Shown here one piece after another: positions 57,188-64,000 of a stretch of DNA of 64,000 bases (its first letter is position 1; every line of letters begins with the position of its first letter). This DNA is from Kocuria palustris (GTDB lineage Bacteria > Actinomycetota > Actinomycetes > Actinomycetales > Micrococcaceae): the NCBI RefSeq assembly GCF_007666205.1, contig NZ_VDOR01000002.1, positions 310,001 to 374,000 on the forward strand, given 5' to 3'. The notes below the pieces were generated by a model. The model made no database searches. It was not told the origin of the DNA and saw only the letters and a program-made list of their open reading frames with translations. The translations under genes were made by a program, and so were the position numbers.

Positions 57188-57928
57188 TCAGGAGTAGTCC
57201 GGCGCCGGTCCCGTGCCGTAGAACTCCTCGAGGGTCGTCGCGGCGGAGTCGTGGAACTCCTGCGCTCGCTGCTCGCCGACGTAGCGGTAGTGCCACGGCT
57301 CGTACGCGTACCCGGTGATCTGCTGCCCGTCCTCGGGAAAGCGCAGCACGAAGCCGTGCTCGTGGGCGTGCTGCGCAGCCCACTTCGCGGCCTCGGTGTC
57401 CGCGAAGCACTCCTGCAGGTCGCAGCCCGTGCCGTCCGCCAGATCCATGGCCAGGCCCGTCTGGTGCTCGGAGTGCCCGGGCCGGGCGGAGATCGTGTCG
57501 GCAGTCTCCTGGCCGTTGACGTCGACCCAGTGCTGATACGTGCTCACCTGCTCGTCGTAGGAGCGGTAGGCGGAGGAGATGCTCACCGGGATCCCCTCGG
57601 CGCGCATCTGCGCGAGCATCTCCTCGGCCGCCGCAGCCGCGTCCTCGCGCAGCTGATGGCCCTCGACGTCGGCCAGGGGCTCGGGGGCGTAGTCCTGCGG
57701 CTCCAGCGGCCGCTGCTTGTTGACCACCGCGTCCGTCGAGGAGGCGGTGCCGGTGTCGGCGGCGGCCGGCCCCGAGCCGTCCTCCGCCGACCGGCCCTCC
57801 GAGGTCGGGCCTCCCGCCGAGGCCGTCTGCTCGGGGGCGTCCTGCTGCTGATCGGCGCCGCAGCCTGCCGCCCCCAGCAGCAGGAGCAGGGTCGCGGAGG
57901 CGGCGAGGCCGCGGGGTGCAGAGACCAT
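57188..57928 (-). CDS. VanY-like D-alanyl-D-alanine carboxypeptidase, lipoprotein
   Basis: Peptidase family M15B, trimming the terminal D-Ala of peptidoglycan stem peptides. 246 residues. A signal peptide ends in the lipobox LLGAAGC (Cys22), predicting a lipid anchor on the outer membrane face. A Gln/Ala/Ser/Glu-rich spacer (about 25-80) precedes the catalytic domain with SSAYRSYDEQ, the zinc-site SEHQTGLAMDL and EPWHYRYVG. The ATG follows AGGGAGCTCCTC. It is convergent with glmM and 40 bases downstream of coaA on the same strand. Such enzymes are mostly housekeeping; vancomycin resistance is not implied. Confidence 0.9.
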   Translation of the reverse strand: MVSAPRGLAASATLLLLLGAAGCGADQQQDAPEQTASAGGPTSEGRSAEDGSGPAAADTGTASSTDAVVNKQRPLEPQDYAPEPLADVEGHQLREDAAAAAEEMLAQMRAEGIPVSISSAYRSYDEQVSTYQHWVDVNGQETADTISARPGHSEHQTGLAMDLADGTGCDLQECFADTEAAKWAAQHAHEHGFVLRFPEDGQQITGYAYEPWHYRYVGEQRAQEFHDSAATTLEEFYGTGPAPDYS

Positions 57929-57968
57929 GAGGAGCTCCCTATCCGTGGGTCTGCCGGCGGTTCCCGGC

Positions 57969-58925
57969 TCAGTTCTTGCGCAGCAGGACGCGGCGGATCG
58001 AATGGTCCGAGTCCTTGGAGAGGATGAGCTGGGCCCGCCCGCGCGTGGGGCGGACGTTCTGGACGAGATTGGGCTCGTTGATCCGCCGCCAGATGTCGGT
58101 GGCCATCTCCTCGGCCTCGCGGTCGCTGAGGCCCGCATAGCGGTGGAAGTACGACTCCGGATCCGTGAAGGCGCTGTGGCGCAGCTGCTGGAACCGCTCG
58201 ACGTACCAGCGCTCGATGTCCTGGGTGCGGGCGTCGACGTAGATGGAGACGTCGAAGAAGTCGCTCAGGGCCAGCGCGGCGCGATCGTCGGGGCCGATCT
58301 TGGCGGGGGCCAGCACATTGAGGCCCTCGAGGATCACGACGTCCGGGGCCGTCACCACGACCTCCTCGTCCGGGAGGATGTCGTAGGTGACGTGCGAGTA
58401 CTTGGGCGCACGGACCTCGACGGCGCCGGACTTGATCTCGGCCACGAAGCGCAGCAGGGCCCGGCGGTCGTAGGACTCCGGGAAGCCCTTGCGGTGCATG
58501 AGGCCGCGGCGCTCGAGCTCGGCATTGGGGTGGAGGAAGCCGTCGGTGGTCACGAGCTGGACATTGGGCGTCGACGGCCAGCGCGCCATCAGCTCGCGCA
58601 GCAGGCGGGCCGTCGTAGACTTGCCGGCGGCGACCGAGCCCGCGATCCCGATCACGAAGGGCGTCCGGGCGTGCTCCTGCCCCAGGAAGCGATTGGTGGA
58701 GTTGTTCAGCGCCGTGGCGGCGGTGTCGTACAGCGTGAGCAGCCGGGACAAGGGGAGGTAGACCTCGCGCACCTCGTCCGCGTCCAGATGATCGCCCAGG
58801 CCGCGGAGGCTCTCGATCTCGTCCTCGTCCAGGGGCAGCTCGATCTCATCGGACAGGCGCGACCACGTGAGCCGGTCGAGCTCGACGAACGGCGTCAGAC
58901 GATGGATTCCGGGGGCTGTGCTCAT
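57969..58925 (-). CDS. coaA: pantothenate kinase, type I
   Basis: First step of coenzyme A synthesis. 318 residues with the P-loop [59 protein letters not shown] and the closing segment [12 protein letters not shown] start at ATG 58925 ([18 protein letters not shown]). The -10 box TACGAT lies eight bases upstream on the minus strand and no ribosome site is seen, again pointing to a leaderless mRNA. Confidence 0.96.
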   Translation of the reverse strand: MSTAPGIHRLTPFVELDRLTWSRLSDEIELPLDEDEIESLRGLGDHLDADEVREVYLPLSRLLTLYDTAATALNNSTNRFLGQEHARTPFVIGIAGSVAAGKSTTARLLRELMARWPSTPNVQLVTTDGFLHPNAELERRGLMHRKGFPESYDRRALLRFVAEIKSGAVEVRAPKYSHVTYDILPDEEVVVTAPDVVILEGLNVLAPAKIGPDDRAALALSDFFDVSIYVDARTQDIERWYVERFQQLRHSAFTDPESYFHRYAGLSDREAEEMATDIWRRINEPNLVQNVRPTRGRAQLILSKDSDHSIRRVLLRKN

Positions 58926-59029
58926 CGGCGACCATCGTAGTCCGCCGGGCACCGCGGCCCGATCCGGGGCTCCGGCGCATGACGCACGGCGTCGCGGAGG
59001 CCCCGCCGACGCGGGGATACTCTGTGCCC

Positions 59030-59449
59030 ATGATCATCGGCAGCGGCATCGACGTGGTGGACATCGGACGGTTCGAGCGGCAGCTGGAGCGCACGCCGCG
59101 GCTGCTCGAGCGGCTGTTCGTGCCGAGCGAGCGCGTCCTGCCCCTGCAGTCCCTCGCGGCGCGCTTCGCGGCCAAGGAGGCCGCGGCCAAGGCGCTCAAG
59201 GCTCCTCCGGGCATGATCTGGCAGCACTGCTGGATCGAGAAGACGCAGTGGGGGGCGCCCGTGCTGCGCACCGAGGGGACGGTGGCCCGCGAGGCCGCGC
59301 AGCTGGGCATCGACCGGTGGCACCTGACCATGTCCCACGACGGCGGGATCGCCATGGCCTACGTGATGGCCGAGTCGCTCGACGGCGCCGCCCTCGCGGC
59401 GCAGGCGCAGGCTTCCGGCCGGGGCGAGCAGATCGCGGTGACCCGCTGA
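59030..59449 (+). CDS. acpS: holo-[acyl-carrier-protein] synthase
   Basis: Transfers phosphopantetheine from CoA to acyl carrier protein. 139 residues, starting [19 protein letters not shown] (metal-binding Asp8), with [13 protein letters not shown] carrying the conserved Glu, and [15 protein letters not shown]. There is no ribosome site; TACTCT (59018-59023) would place the transcript start at the ATG. Divergent from coaA, which supplies the CoA precursor. The stop overlaps the next gene (TGATG). Confidence 0.94.
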   Translation: MIIGSGIDVVDIGRFERQLERTPRLLERLFVPSERVLPLQSLAARFAAKEAAAKALKAPPGMIWQHCWIEKTQWGAPVLRTEGTVAREAAQLGIDRWHLTMSHDGGIAMAYVMAESLDGAALAAQAQASGRGEQIAVTR

Positions 59450-61215
59450 TGCGCCCCGGATGGACCGGCGCCGACGTCCGCGCGGCCGAGCAGCCCTTCC
59501 TGGAGCAGGGCCGCGGGCCCGCCCTCATGGCGACCGCGGCCCGAGCCCTGGCCATGCGCTGCCGCCGTCTCCTGCGCGAGCGCCGCGGCCGCCTCGCCGG
59601 AGCCCGCGCGGTGCTGCTGGCCGGCAAGGGGAACAACGGGGGCGACGGCCTGTGGGCGGCGGCCGACCTGCGTCGCGCCGGCGTCTCGGTCACGGCGATC
59701 CCCACGGCCGATCGGCTGCACGAGGAGGGCGCCCGGGCCCTGCGCGAGGCCGGCGGGATCATCGCGGAGCGCGCGCTGGACGAGGACGGCATCGAGGCGG
59801 CCCTCGAGCTGATGCTGGGTGCGGACCTGGTGCTCGACGCCGTGCTCGGCACCGGGGCCTCCGGAGGGCTGCGCGGACCCGTGGCCGATCTGGCGCAGGC
59901 CCTCGGCGATCGGCTCGGAGACAGCCGCGGCCGGGGCCCGATCGTCGTGGCGGTCGATCTGCCCTCCGGCCTCGGGGCCGATGGCGGGCCCCTCGAGGGG
60001 CCCGTGCTGCCGGCGCGCTGCACGGTGACCTTCGGCGCGGCCAAGGCCGCCCAGCTCTGCGCCCCGGGCGACCGGGTGTGCGGAGAGCTCGTGCTCGCTC
60101 CGATCGGCCTCGAGGACGAGCTGCCCCTGCCCGCCGCGCTGCGCCTGGAGGGCGCCGATCTGGACGCCCTGTGGCCGCGTCCCGACGCCGAGGACCACAA
60201 GTACACCCGCGGCGTGGTGGGGGTCGTCGCGGGCTCCGCCGACTACCCCGGGGCCGCGCTGCTCACCGTGCGCGCGGCCCAGGCCGCCGGCACGGGCATG
60301 GTCCGGTACCTGGGCGACGAGTCCACGCAGCGGCTGGTGAACCTCACGGCGCCCGAGGCCGTGGTGAGCGATCAGGCGCCGTCCGAGGCCCACGTCCAGG
60401 CTTGGATCGCGGGCCCCGGAGCCGTGGACGAGGCGCAGCGCCGCCGCGTCCGGGAGGTCATCGACGAGGCCCTCGACCGGGGGATCCCCGCGGTGCTGGA
60501 CGCCGGCGCGCTCGAGACGGCCGGGCGCTGCCTGGCCGATCGGAGGCTGCGGCCCTGGATCGTGCTGAGCCCGCACGCCGGCGAGATGGCCGAGCTGCTG
60601 GCCTGGTGCGAGGCCTGGGGGCTGCTGCCGCAGGACGCGCAGCCCCCGCAGCGCGAGCAGATCGAGGCCGACCCGGGCCGCTGGGCCCGGATCGGCGCGG
60701 AGGCCACGGGGGCCACGATCCTGCTCAAGGGGGCCACGACCGTGATCGCCGCGCCCTCCGCAGAGGGGAGCGCCGGGGCCGAGGCAGCAGCCGGCTCCGA
60801 GGCCGATGACGGGCACACGAGCCGGGCGGGCTCAGATGAGCCGGGCGGGGGCAGGGGCGAGGGCTCGCGGGACAGCGGGCGCGCCCCGCTGGTCGCCGTC
60901 GGAACGGGCAGCCCATGGCTGGCCACGGCGGGCTCGGGCGACACCCTCTCGGGCATGATCGGCACGCTGCTGGCCCACGACGCCGGGCGTCCCGAGCGGC
61001 TGGAGGGGTCGCTGGGTCCGTGGCTCGAGGACGCGGGCCTGCCCGGGCATCTGGTCGACGAGACCAGGCACCTGCTGACCGGCCCGGGCCGGTGGGCCCT
61101 GCTGGCCGGGGTGGCCTGCACGCTCCAGGGCCGCGCCTCGCGGGCGCGGGGCGAGGGCCCCCAGCCCGCGCTGCCCGAGGACATCCGCGCCGCACTGACC
61201 CGGCCGAGCCGCTGA
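59449..61215 (+). CDS. nnr: bifunctional NAD(P)HX epimerase / ADP-dependent NAD(P)HX dehydratase
   Basis: Repairs hydrated NADH and NADPH. 588 residues. The N-terminal epimerase (about 1-235) has LLAGKGNNGGDGLWAA and AVDLPSGLGADGG. The C-terminal dehydratase (about 245-575) has VVGVVAGSADYPGAAL, LSPHAGEMAEL, LLKGATTVIA and the ATP-site AGSGDTLSGMIG. Between the last two is an insert of about 45 residues rich in Gly, Ser, Ala and Glu (about 437-482), which looks like a disordered loop. The usual acpS-nnr coupling holds: the ATG overlaps the acpS stop. Confidence 0.94.
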   Translation: MRPGWTGADVRAAEQPFLEQGRGPALMATAARALAMRCRRLLRERRGRLAGARAVLLAGKGNNGGDGLWAAADLRRAGVSVTAIPTADRLHEEGARALREAGGIIAERALDEDGIEAALELMLGADLVLDAVLGTGASGGLRGPVADLAQALGDRLGDSRGRGPIVVAVDLPSGLGADGGPLEGPVLPARCTVTFGAAKAAQLCAPGDRVCGELVLAPIGLEDELPLPAALRLEGADLDALWPRPDAEDHKYTRGVVGVVAGSADYPGAALLTVRAAQAAGTGMVRYLGDESTQRLVNLTAPEAVVSDQAPSEAHVQAWIAGPGAVDEAQRRRVREVIDEALDRGIPAVLDAGALETAGRCLADRRLRPWIVLSPHAGEMAELLAWCEAWGLLPQDAQPPQREQIEADPGRWARIGAEATGATILLKGATTVIAAPSAEGSAGAEAAAGSEADDGHTSRAGSDEPGGGRGEGSRDSGRAPLVAVGTGSPWLATAGSGDTLSGMIGTLLAHDAGRPERLEGSLGPWLEDAGLPGHLVDETRHLLTGPGRWALLAGVACTLQGRASRARGEGPQPALPEDIRAALTRPSR

Positions 61216-61365
61216 GGGCCGGCACCACTGCACAGTCCCGGTCGGCCGCTCCGGGCGGCGGCGGGTAGGCTCGACGGGAGACGCAGGACCGGCGGCGGGC
61301 CCCCACTCGCGCCCGGCGCCCCGACGCTGCGCACCGCAGTCCCCGACAACAGGAGCTATCCCATC

Positions 61366-63561
61366 GTGACCGAAGTCTGGCCCGGAACCGCATATCCCCT
61401 CGGGGCGACCTTCGACGGAACGGGCACGAACTTCGCGCTGTTCTCCGAGGTCGCGCAGAGGGTCGAGCTGTGCCTGTTCGACGACGAGGGTCACGAGCAG
61501 CGCATCGAGGTCGAGGCGGTCGACGGCTACGTCTGGCACTGCTTCCTGCCCAACGTCGAGCCCGGCCAGCGCTACGGCTACCGCGTCCACGGGCCGTGGG
61601 ACCCGTCGCAGGGGCTGCGCTGCAATCCCGCCAAGCTGCTGCTCGATCCCTACGCCAAGGCCGTGGACGGCTTCGTGCGCGAATGGGGCCAGCCGCTGTT
61701 CTCCTACACCTTCGGCGACGAGGACTCCTTCAACGACGAGGACTCGGCCGAGCTGATGATGAAGGGCGTGGTGATCAACCCGTTCTTCGAGTGGCAGGGC
61801 GACCGGCCGCCCAAGGGCGACTACCACAAGTCCGTGATCTACGAGGCCCACGTCAAGGGGCTCACGGAGCAGCTGGCCGAGATCCCGGAGGAGGAGCGCG
61901 GCACGTACGCCGGCGTCGCCCACCCGGAGACCATCTCCCACCTCAAGAAGCTCGGGGTCACGGCCATCGAGCTCATGCCGGTCCACGAGTTCGTGCAGGA
62001 CTCCACGCTGCTCGAGAAGGGCCTGCGCAACTACTGGGGCTACAACACGATCGCGTTCTTCGCCCCGCATCACGACTACTGCTCGACGACCACGCTGGGC
62101 GGGCAGGTCCAGGAGTTCAAGGCCATGGTCCGGGCGCTGCACCGCGCGGACATCGAGGTCATCCTGGACGTGGTCTACAACCACACCGCCGAGGGCAACC
62201 ACCTGGGCCCCACGCTGTCGATGCGCGGCGTGGACAACAACGCGTACTACCGCACCGTCGAGGACGACGCGAAGTACTACATGGACTACACCGGCACGGG
62301 CAACTCGCTCAACGTCCGCCACCCCCACGCCCTGCAGCTGATGATGGACTCGCTGCGCTACTGGGTCACCGAGATGCACGTCGACGGCTTCCGCTTCGAC
62401 CTCGCCTCGACCCTGGCCCGCGAGTTCTACGACGTCGACAAGCTCTCGACGTTCTTCGAGCTCGTCCAGCAGGATCCGATCGTCTCCCAGGTCAAGCTCA
62501 TCGCCGAGCCGTGGGACGTCGGGCCCGGCGGCTACCAGGTGGGCAACTTCCCGCCGCAGTGGACCGAGTGGAACGGCATGTACCGCGACACCGTGCGCGA
62601 CTTCTGGCGCGGCGAGCCCTCGACCCTGGGCGAGTTCGCCTCGCGGATCACGGGCTCGGCGGACCTCTACGAGAACAGCGGGCGCCGCCCCTTCGCCTCG
62701 ATCAACTTCGTCACGGCCCACGACGGCTTCACGCTGCGCGACCTCGTGTCCTACAACGAGAAGCACAACGACGCCAACGGCGAGGACGGCAACGACGGGG
62801 AGTCCCACAACCGCTCGTGGAACTGCGGCGTGGAGGGCCCGACGGACGACGCCGAGGTGCTCGCGCTGCGCGCCCGGCAGCAGCGCAACTTCATCGCCAC
62901 GCTGATGCTCTCGCAGGGCACGCCCATGCTCCTGCACGGCGACGAGCTCGGGCGCAGCCAGGGCGGCAACAACAACACGTACTGCCAGGACAACGAGATC
63001 TCCTGGATCGACTGGGACGCGGCGGACTCCCCGCTGATCGAGTTCACGGCCGCGGTCATCCACCTGCGCCGGGACCACCCGACGTTCCGCCGCGGGCAGT
63101 TCTTCGACGGCCGCCCCGTCGAGATGGGCGAGCGCTCGGACGAGGACCCGATGCCCGACATCGCGTGGATCAACACCGACGGCTCCGCCATGAACCCCTC
63201 CGACTGGGACGAGCCGCTGGCCCGGACCCTGGGCATGTGGCTCAACGGCAACGGGATCGCCGGCAAGGACGCCCGCGGCCGGCAGATCACCGACGTGGAC
63301 TTCCTGGTGTGGTTCAACTCCTCCCCGGAGGACATCACCTGCACCATCCCGCCCGCGGAGTACGGCGCCCAGTGGGAGGAGCTGCTGGACACGGCCGGCG
63401 AGCACGGCGACGGCTCGGTGCTCGGGCACTCGAGCGAGTTCGTGCTCCGGGCCAAGTCCATGGTCGTGCTGCGCCAGTGGGACGAGCCGGAGGAGGAGCC
63501 CGACACCTCGGTGGCCGCCTCGGTGGCCGCCTACTCCGCCCAGGCCCAGCCGGACGAGTGA
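61366..63561 (+). CDS. glgX: glycogen debranching enzyme GlgX
   Basis: Isoamylase-type GH13 enzyme removing short branches from glycogen. 731 residues: an N-terminal CBM48 (about 1-110, YPLGATFDGTGTNFALFSE), then the barrel with DVVYNHTAEG, nucleophile Asp in DGFRFDLAS, acid/base Glu in LIAEPWD and FVTAHDGFTL. The C-terminal end is Glu/Asp-rich with two SVAA repeats. The GTG start follows AACAGGAGCTATCCCATC. TAGGCT at 61266-61271 may be the -10 box. It precedes treY, so the two may route glycogen to trehalose. Confidence 0.95.
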   Translation: MTEVWPGTAYPLGATFDGTGTNFALFSEVAQRVELCLFDDEGHEQRIEVEAVDGYVWHCFLPNVEPGQRYGYRVHGPWDPSQGLRCNPAKLLLDPYAKAVDGFVREWGQPLFSYTFGDEDSFNDEDSAELMMKGVVINPFFEWQGDRPPKGDYHKSVIYEAHVKGLTEQLAEIPEEERGTYAGVAHPETISHLKKLGVTAIELMPVHEFVQDSTLLEKGLRNYWGYNTIAFFAPHHDYCSTTTLGGQVQEFKAMVRALHRADIEVILDVVYNHTAEGNHLGPTLSMRGVDNNAYYRTVEDDAKYYMDYTGTGNSLNVRHPHALQLMMDSLRYWVTEMHVDGFRFDLASTLAREFYDVDKLSTFFELVQQDPIVSQVKLIAEPWDVGPGGYQVGNFPPQWTEWNGMYRDTVRDFWRGEPSTLGEFASRITGSADLYENSGRRPFASINFVTAHDGFTLRDLVSYNEKHNDANGEDGNDGESHNRSWNCGVEGPTDDAEVLALRARQQRNFIATLMLSQGTPMLLHGDELGRSQGGNNNTYCQDNEISWIDWDAADSPLIEFTAAVIHLRRDHPTFRRGQFFDGRPVEMGERSDEDPMPDIAWINTDGSAMNPSDWDEPLARTLGMWLNGNGIAGKDARGRQITDVDFLVWFNSSPEDITCTIPPAEYGAQWEELLDTAGEHGDGSVLGHSSEFVLRAKSMVVLRQWDEPEEEPDTSVAASVAAYSAQAQPDE

Positions 63562-63564
63562 TCC

Positions 63565-63589
63565 GCGGGCCGGGTCCGTCCCGGCCCGC
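63565..63589 (+). terminator. hairpin between glgX and treY
   Basis: Perfect 10-bp stem (63565-63574 with 63580-63589) and a five-base loop, directly after glgX. A second GC-rich imperfect hairpin follows. Confidence 0.55.
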
Positions 63590-63687
63590 ACCCGACAGGG
63601 GCCGGTCCCGACCGACCGGGGCCGGCCCGCCCGCCGAAGGACCCGCCGCAGGAGAGGTGCTCCTGCACCAGCACACGAGGAGACGAC

Positions 63688-64000
63688 GTGCGCATCCCCG
63701 CCTCGACCTACCGCCTGCAGATCACCCCCGACTTCGACCTGGACGCCGCCGCCGCGCGGCTCGAGGACCTGCGCTCGCTGGGCGCGGACTGGGTCTACCT
63801 CTCCCCGGTGCTGCGCTCCGTGGGCGGCTCCGATCACGGCTACGACGTGGCCGATCCCACGGAGGTCGACCCGGCCCGCGGCGGCCGCGAGGCCTTCGAC
63901 CGCTTCTGCCGCGCCGCCCATGAGCTCGGCCTGGGCGTCATGGTCGACATCGTCCCCAATCACCAGGGGGTGGCCGCCCCGCCGGAGAACCCGTGGTGGT
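63688..64000 (+). CDS. treY: malto-oligosyltrehalose synthase, N-terminal part (runs off the window)
   Basis: GH13 enzyme isomerising the reducing end of maltodextrin to a trehalosyl unit. The first 104 residues are present: MRIPASTYRLQITPDFDLD, then GADWVYLSPVLRSVGGSDHG and MVDIVPNH, the first GH13 conserved region. The opening is diagnostic for TreY rather than other GH13 enzymes. The GTG start follows ACGAGGAGACGAC. The partner TreZ would be expected downstream. Confidence 0.93.
   Translation, partial: MRIPASTYRLQITPDFDLDAAAARLEDLRSLGADWVYLSPVLRSVGGSDHGYDVADPTEVDPARGGREAFDRFCRAAHELGLGVMVDIVPNHQGVAAPPENPWW

Noticed and set aside
57188-57928. Vancomycin-resistance determinant
   Set aside because: VanY-like M15 peptidases are common housekeeping lipoproteins; no vanHAX or vanRS genes are nearby.
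60832-63963. A 1043-codon minus-strand open frame opposite glgX
   Set aside because: Shadow of glgX and its neighbours, with no recognisable domain.

Overview
The window is a contiguous, very GC-rich chromosomal segment of an actinobacterium. The RpoB, RpoC, RpoA, S9, L17 and NusG sequences, the S3/S5 tails, the absence of an S14 gene from the spc cluster and the TAGGAT/TAGGCT-type -10 boxes all point to the family Micrococcaceae (relatives of Kocuria, Micrococcus and Arthrobacter). I cannot fix the genus from sequence alone. Genes use ATG and GTG starts, with TTG for rpoB and secY, and many stop/start overlaps (ATGA, GTGA, TGATG).

Layout. 1-3501: the 5' part of a 6-phosphofructokinase gene (minus strand), a PPK2-type polyphosphate kinase, a small membrane protein and an aspartate-type aminotransferase. 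3868-17265: tRNA-Trp, secE, nusG, rplK, rplA, a GNAT acetyltransferase gene, rplJ, rplL, rpoB, rpoC. 17312-29871: an accessory block lying between rpoC and the str operon. It holds a Tat-exported neutral ceramidase, then an IclR regulator and pobA, then pcaH-G-B-L-F-I-J and a second IclR regulator (pcaR). Together pobA and the pca genes encode conversion of 4-hydroxybenzoate through protocatechuate and the beta-ketoadipate pathway to succinyl-CoA and acetyl-CoA. 29872-34698: str operon (rpsL, rpsG, fusA, tuf). 34760-40443: S10 operon (rpsJ to rpsQ). 40567-44969: spc operon (rplN to rplO, without rpsN). 45266-49559: secY, adk, map, rlmN. 49612-53342: infA, rpmJ, rpsM, rpsK, rpoA, rplQ. 53417-55640: truA, then rplM-rpsI. 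55789-64000: glmM, a VanY-like lipoprotein, coaA, acpS, a fused NAD(P)HX epimerase/dehydratase, glgX and the start of treY.

Most blocks are separated by long perfect hairpins that read as terminators or attenuators. Promoter-like hexamer pairs can be placed before tRNA-Trp/secE, rplJ, rpoB, pcaH, rpsL, tuf, rpsJ, rplN, infA and rplM. Several leaders (rplK, rplJ, rpsL, rpsJ) contain alternative or nested hairpins of the kind used for ribosomal-protein autoregulation.

The observations I would follow first are: (1) a composite motif, GCGTGC followed after 1-2 bases by TCATATAGCGG, present in the leaders of both rpoB and rpoA and nowhere else that I could find; (2) a perfect 7-3-7 palindrome just upstream of the pcaH promoter, a probable PcaR site; (3) ribosomal protein L17 with a long linker and a C-terminal domain resembling the 'sunset' domain; (4) the aromatic-acid catabolic cluster wedged between rpoBC and the str operon; (5) several genes (glmM, coaA, acpS, ceramidase, pobR) whose start codon sits about where transcription should begin, suggesting leaderless mRNAs.
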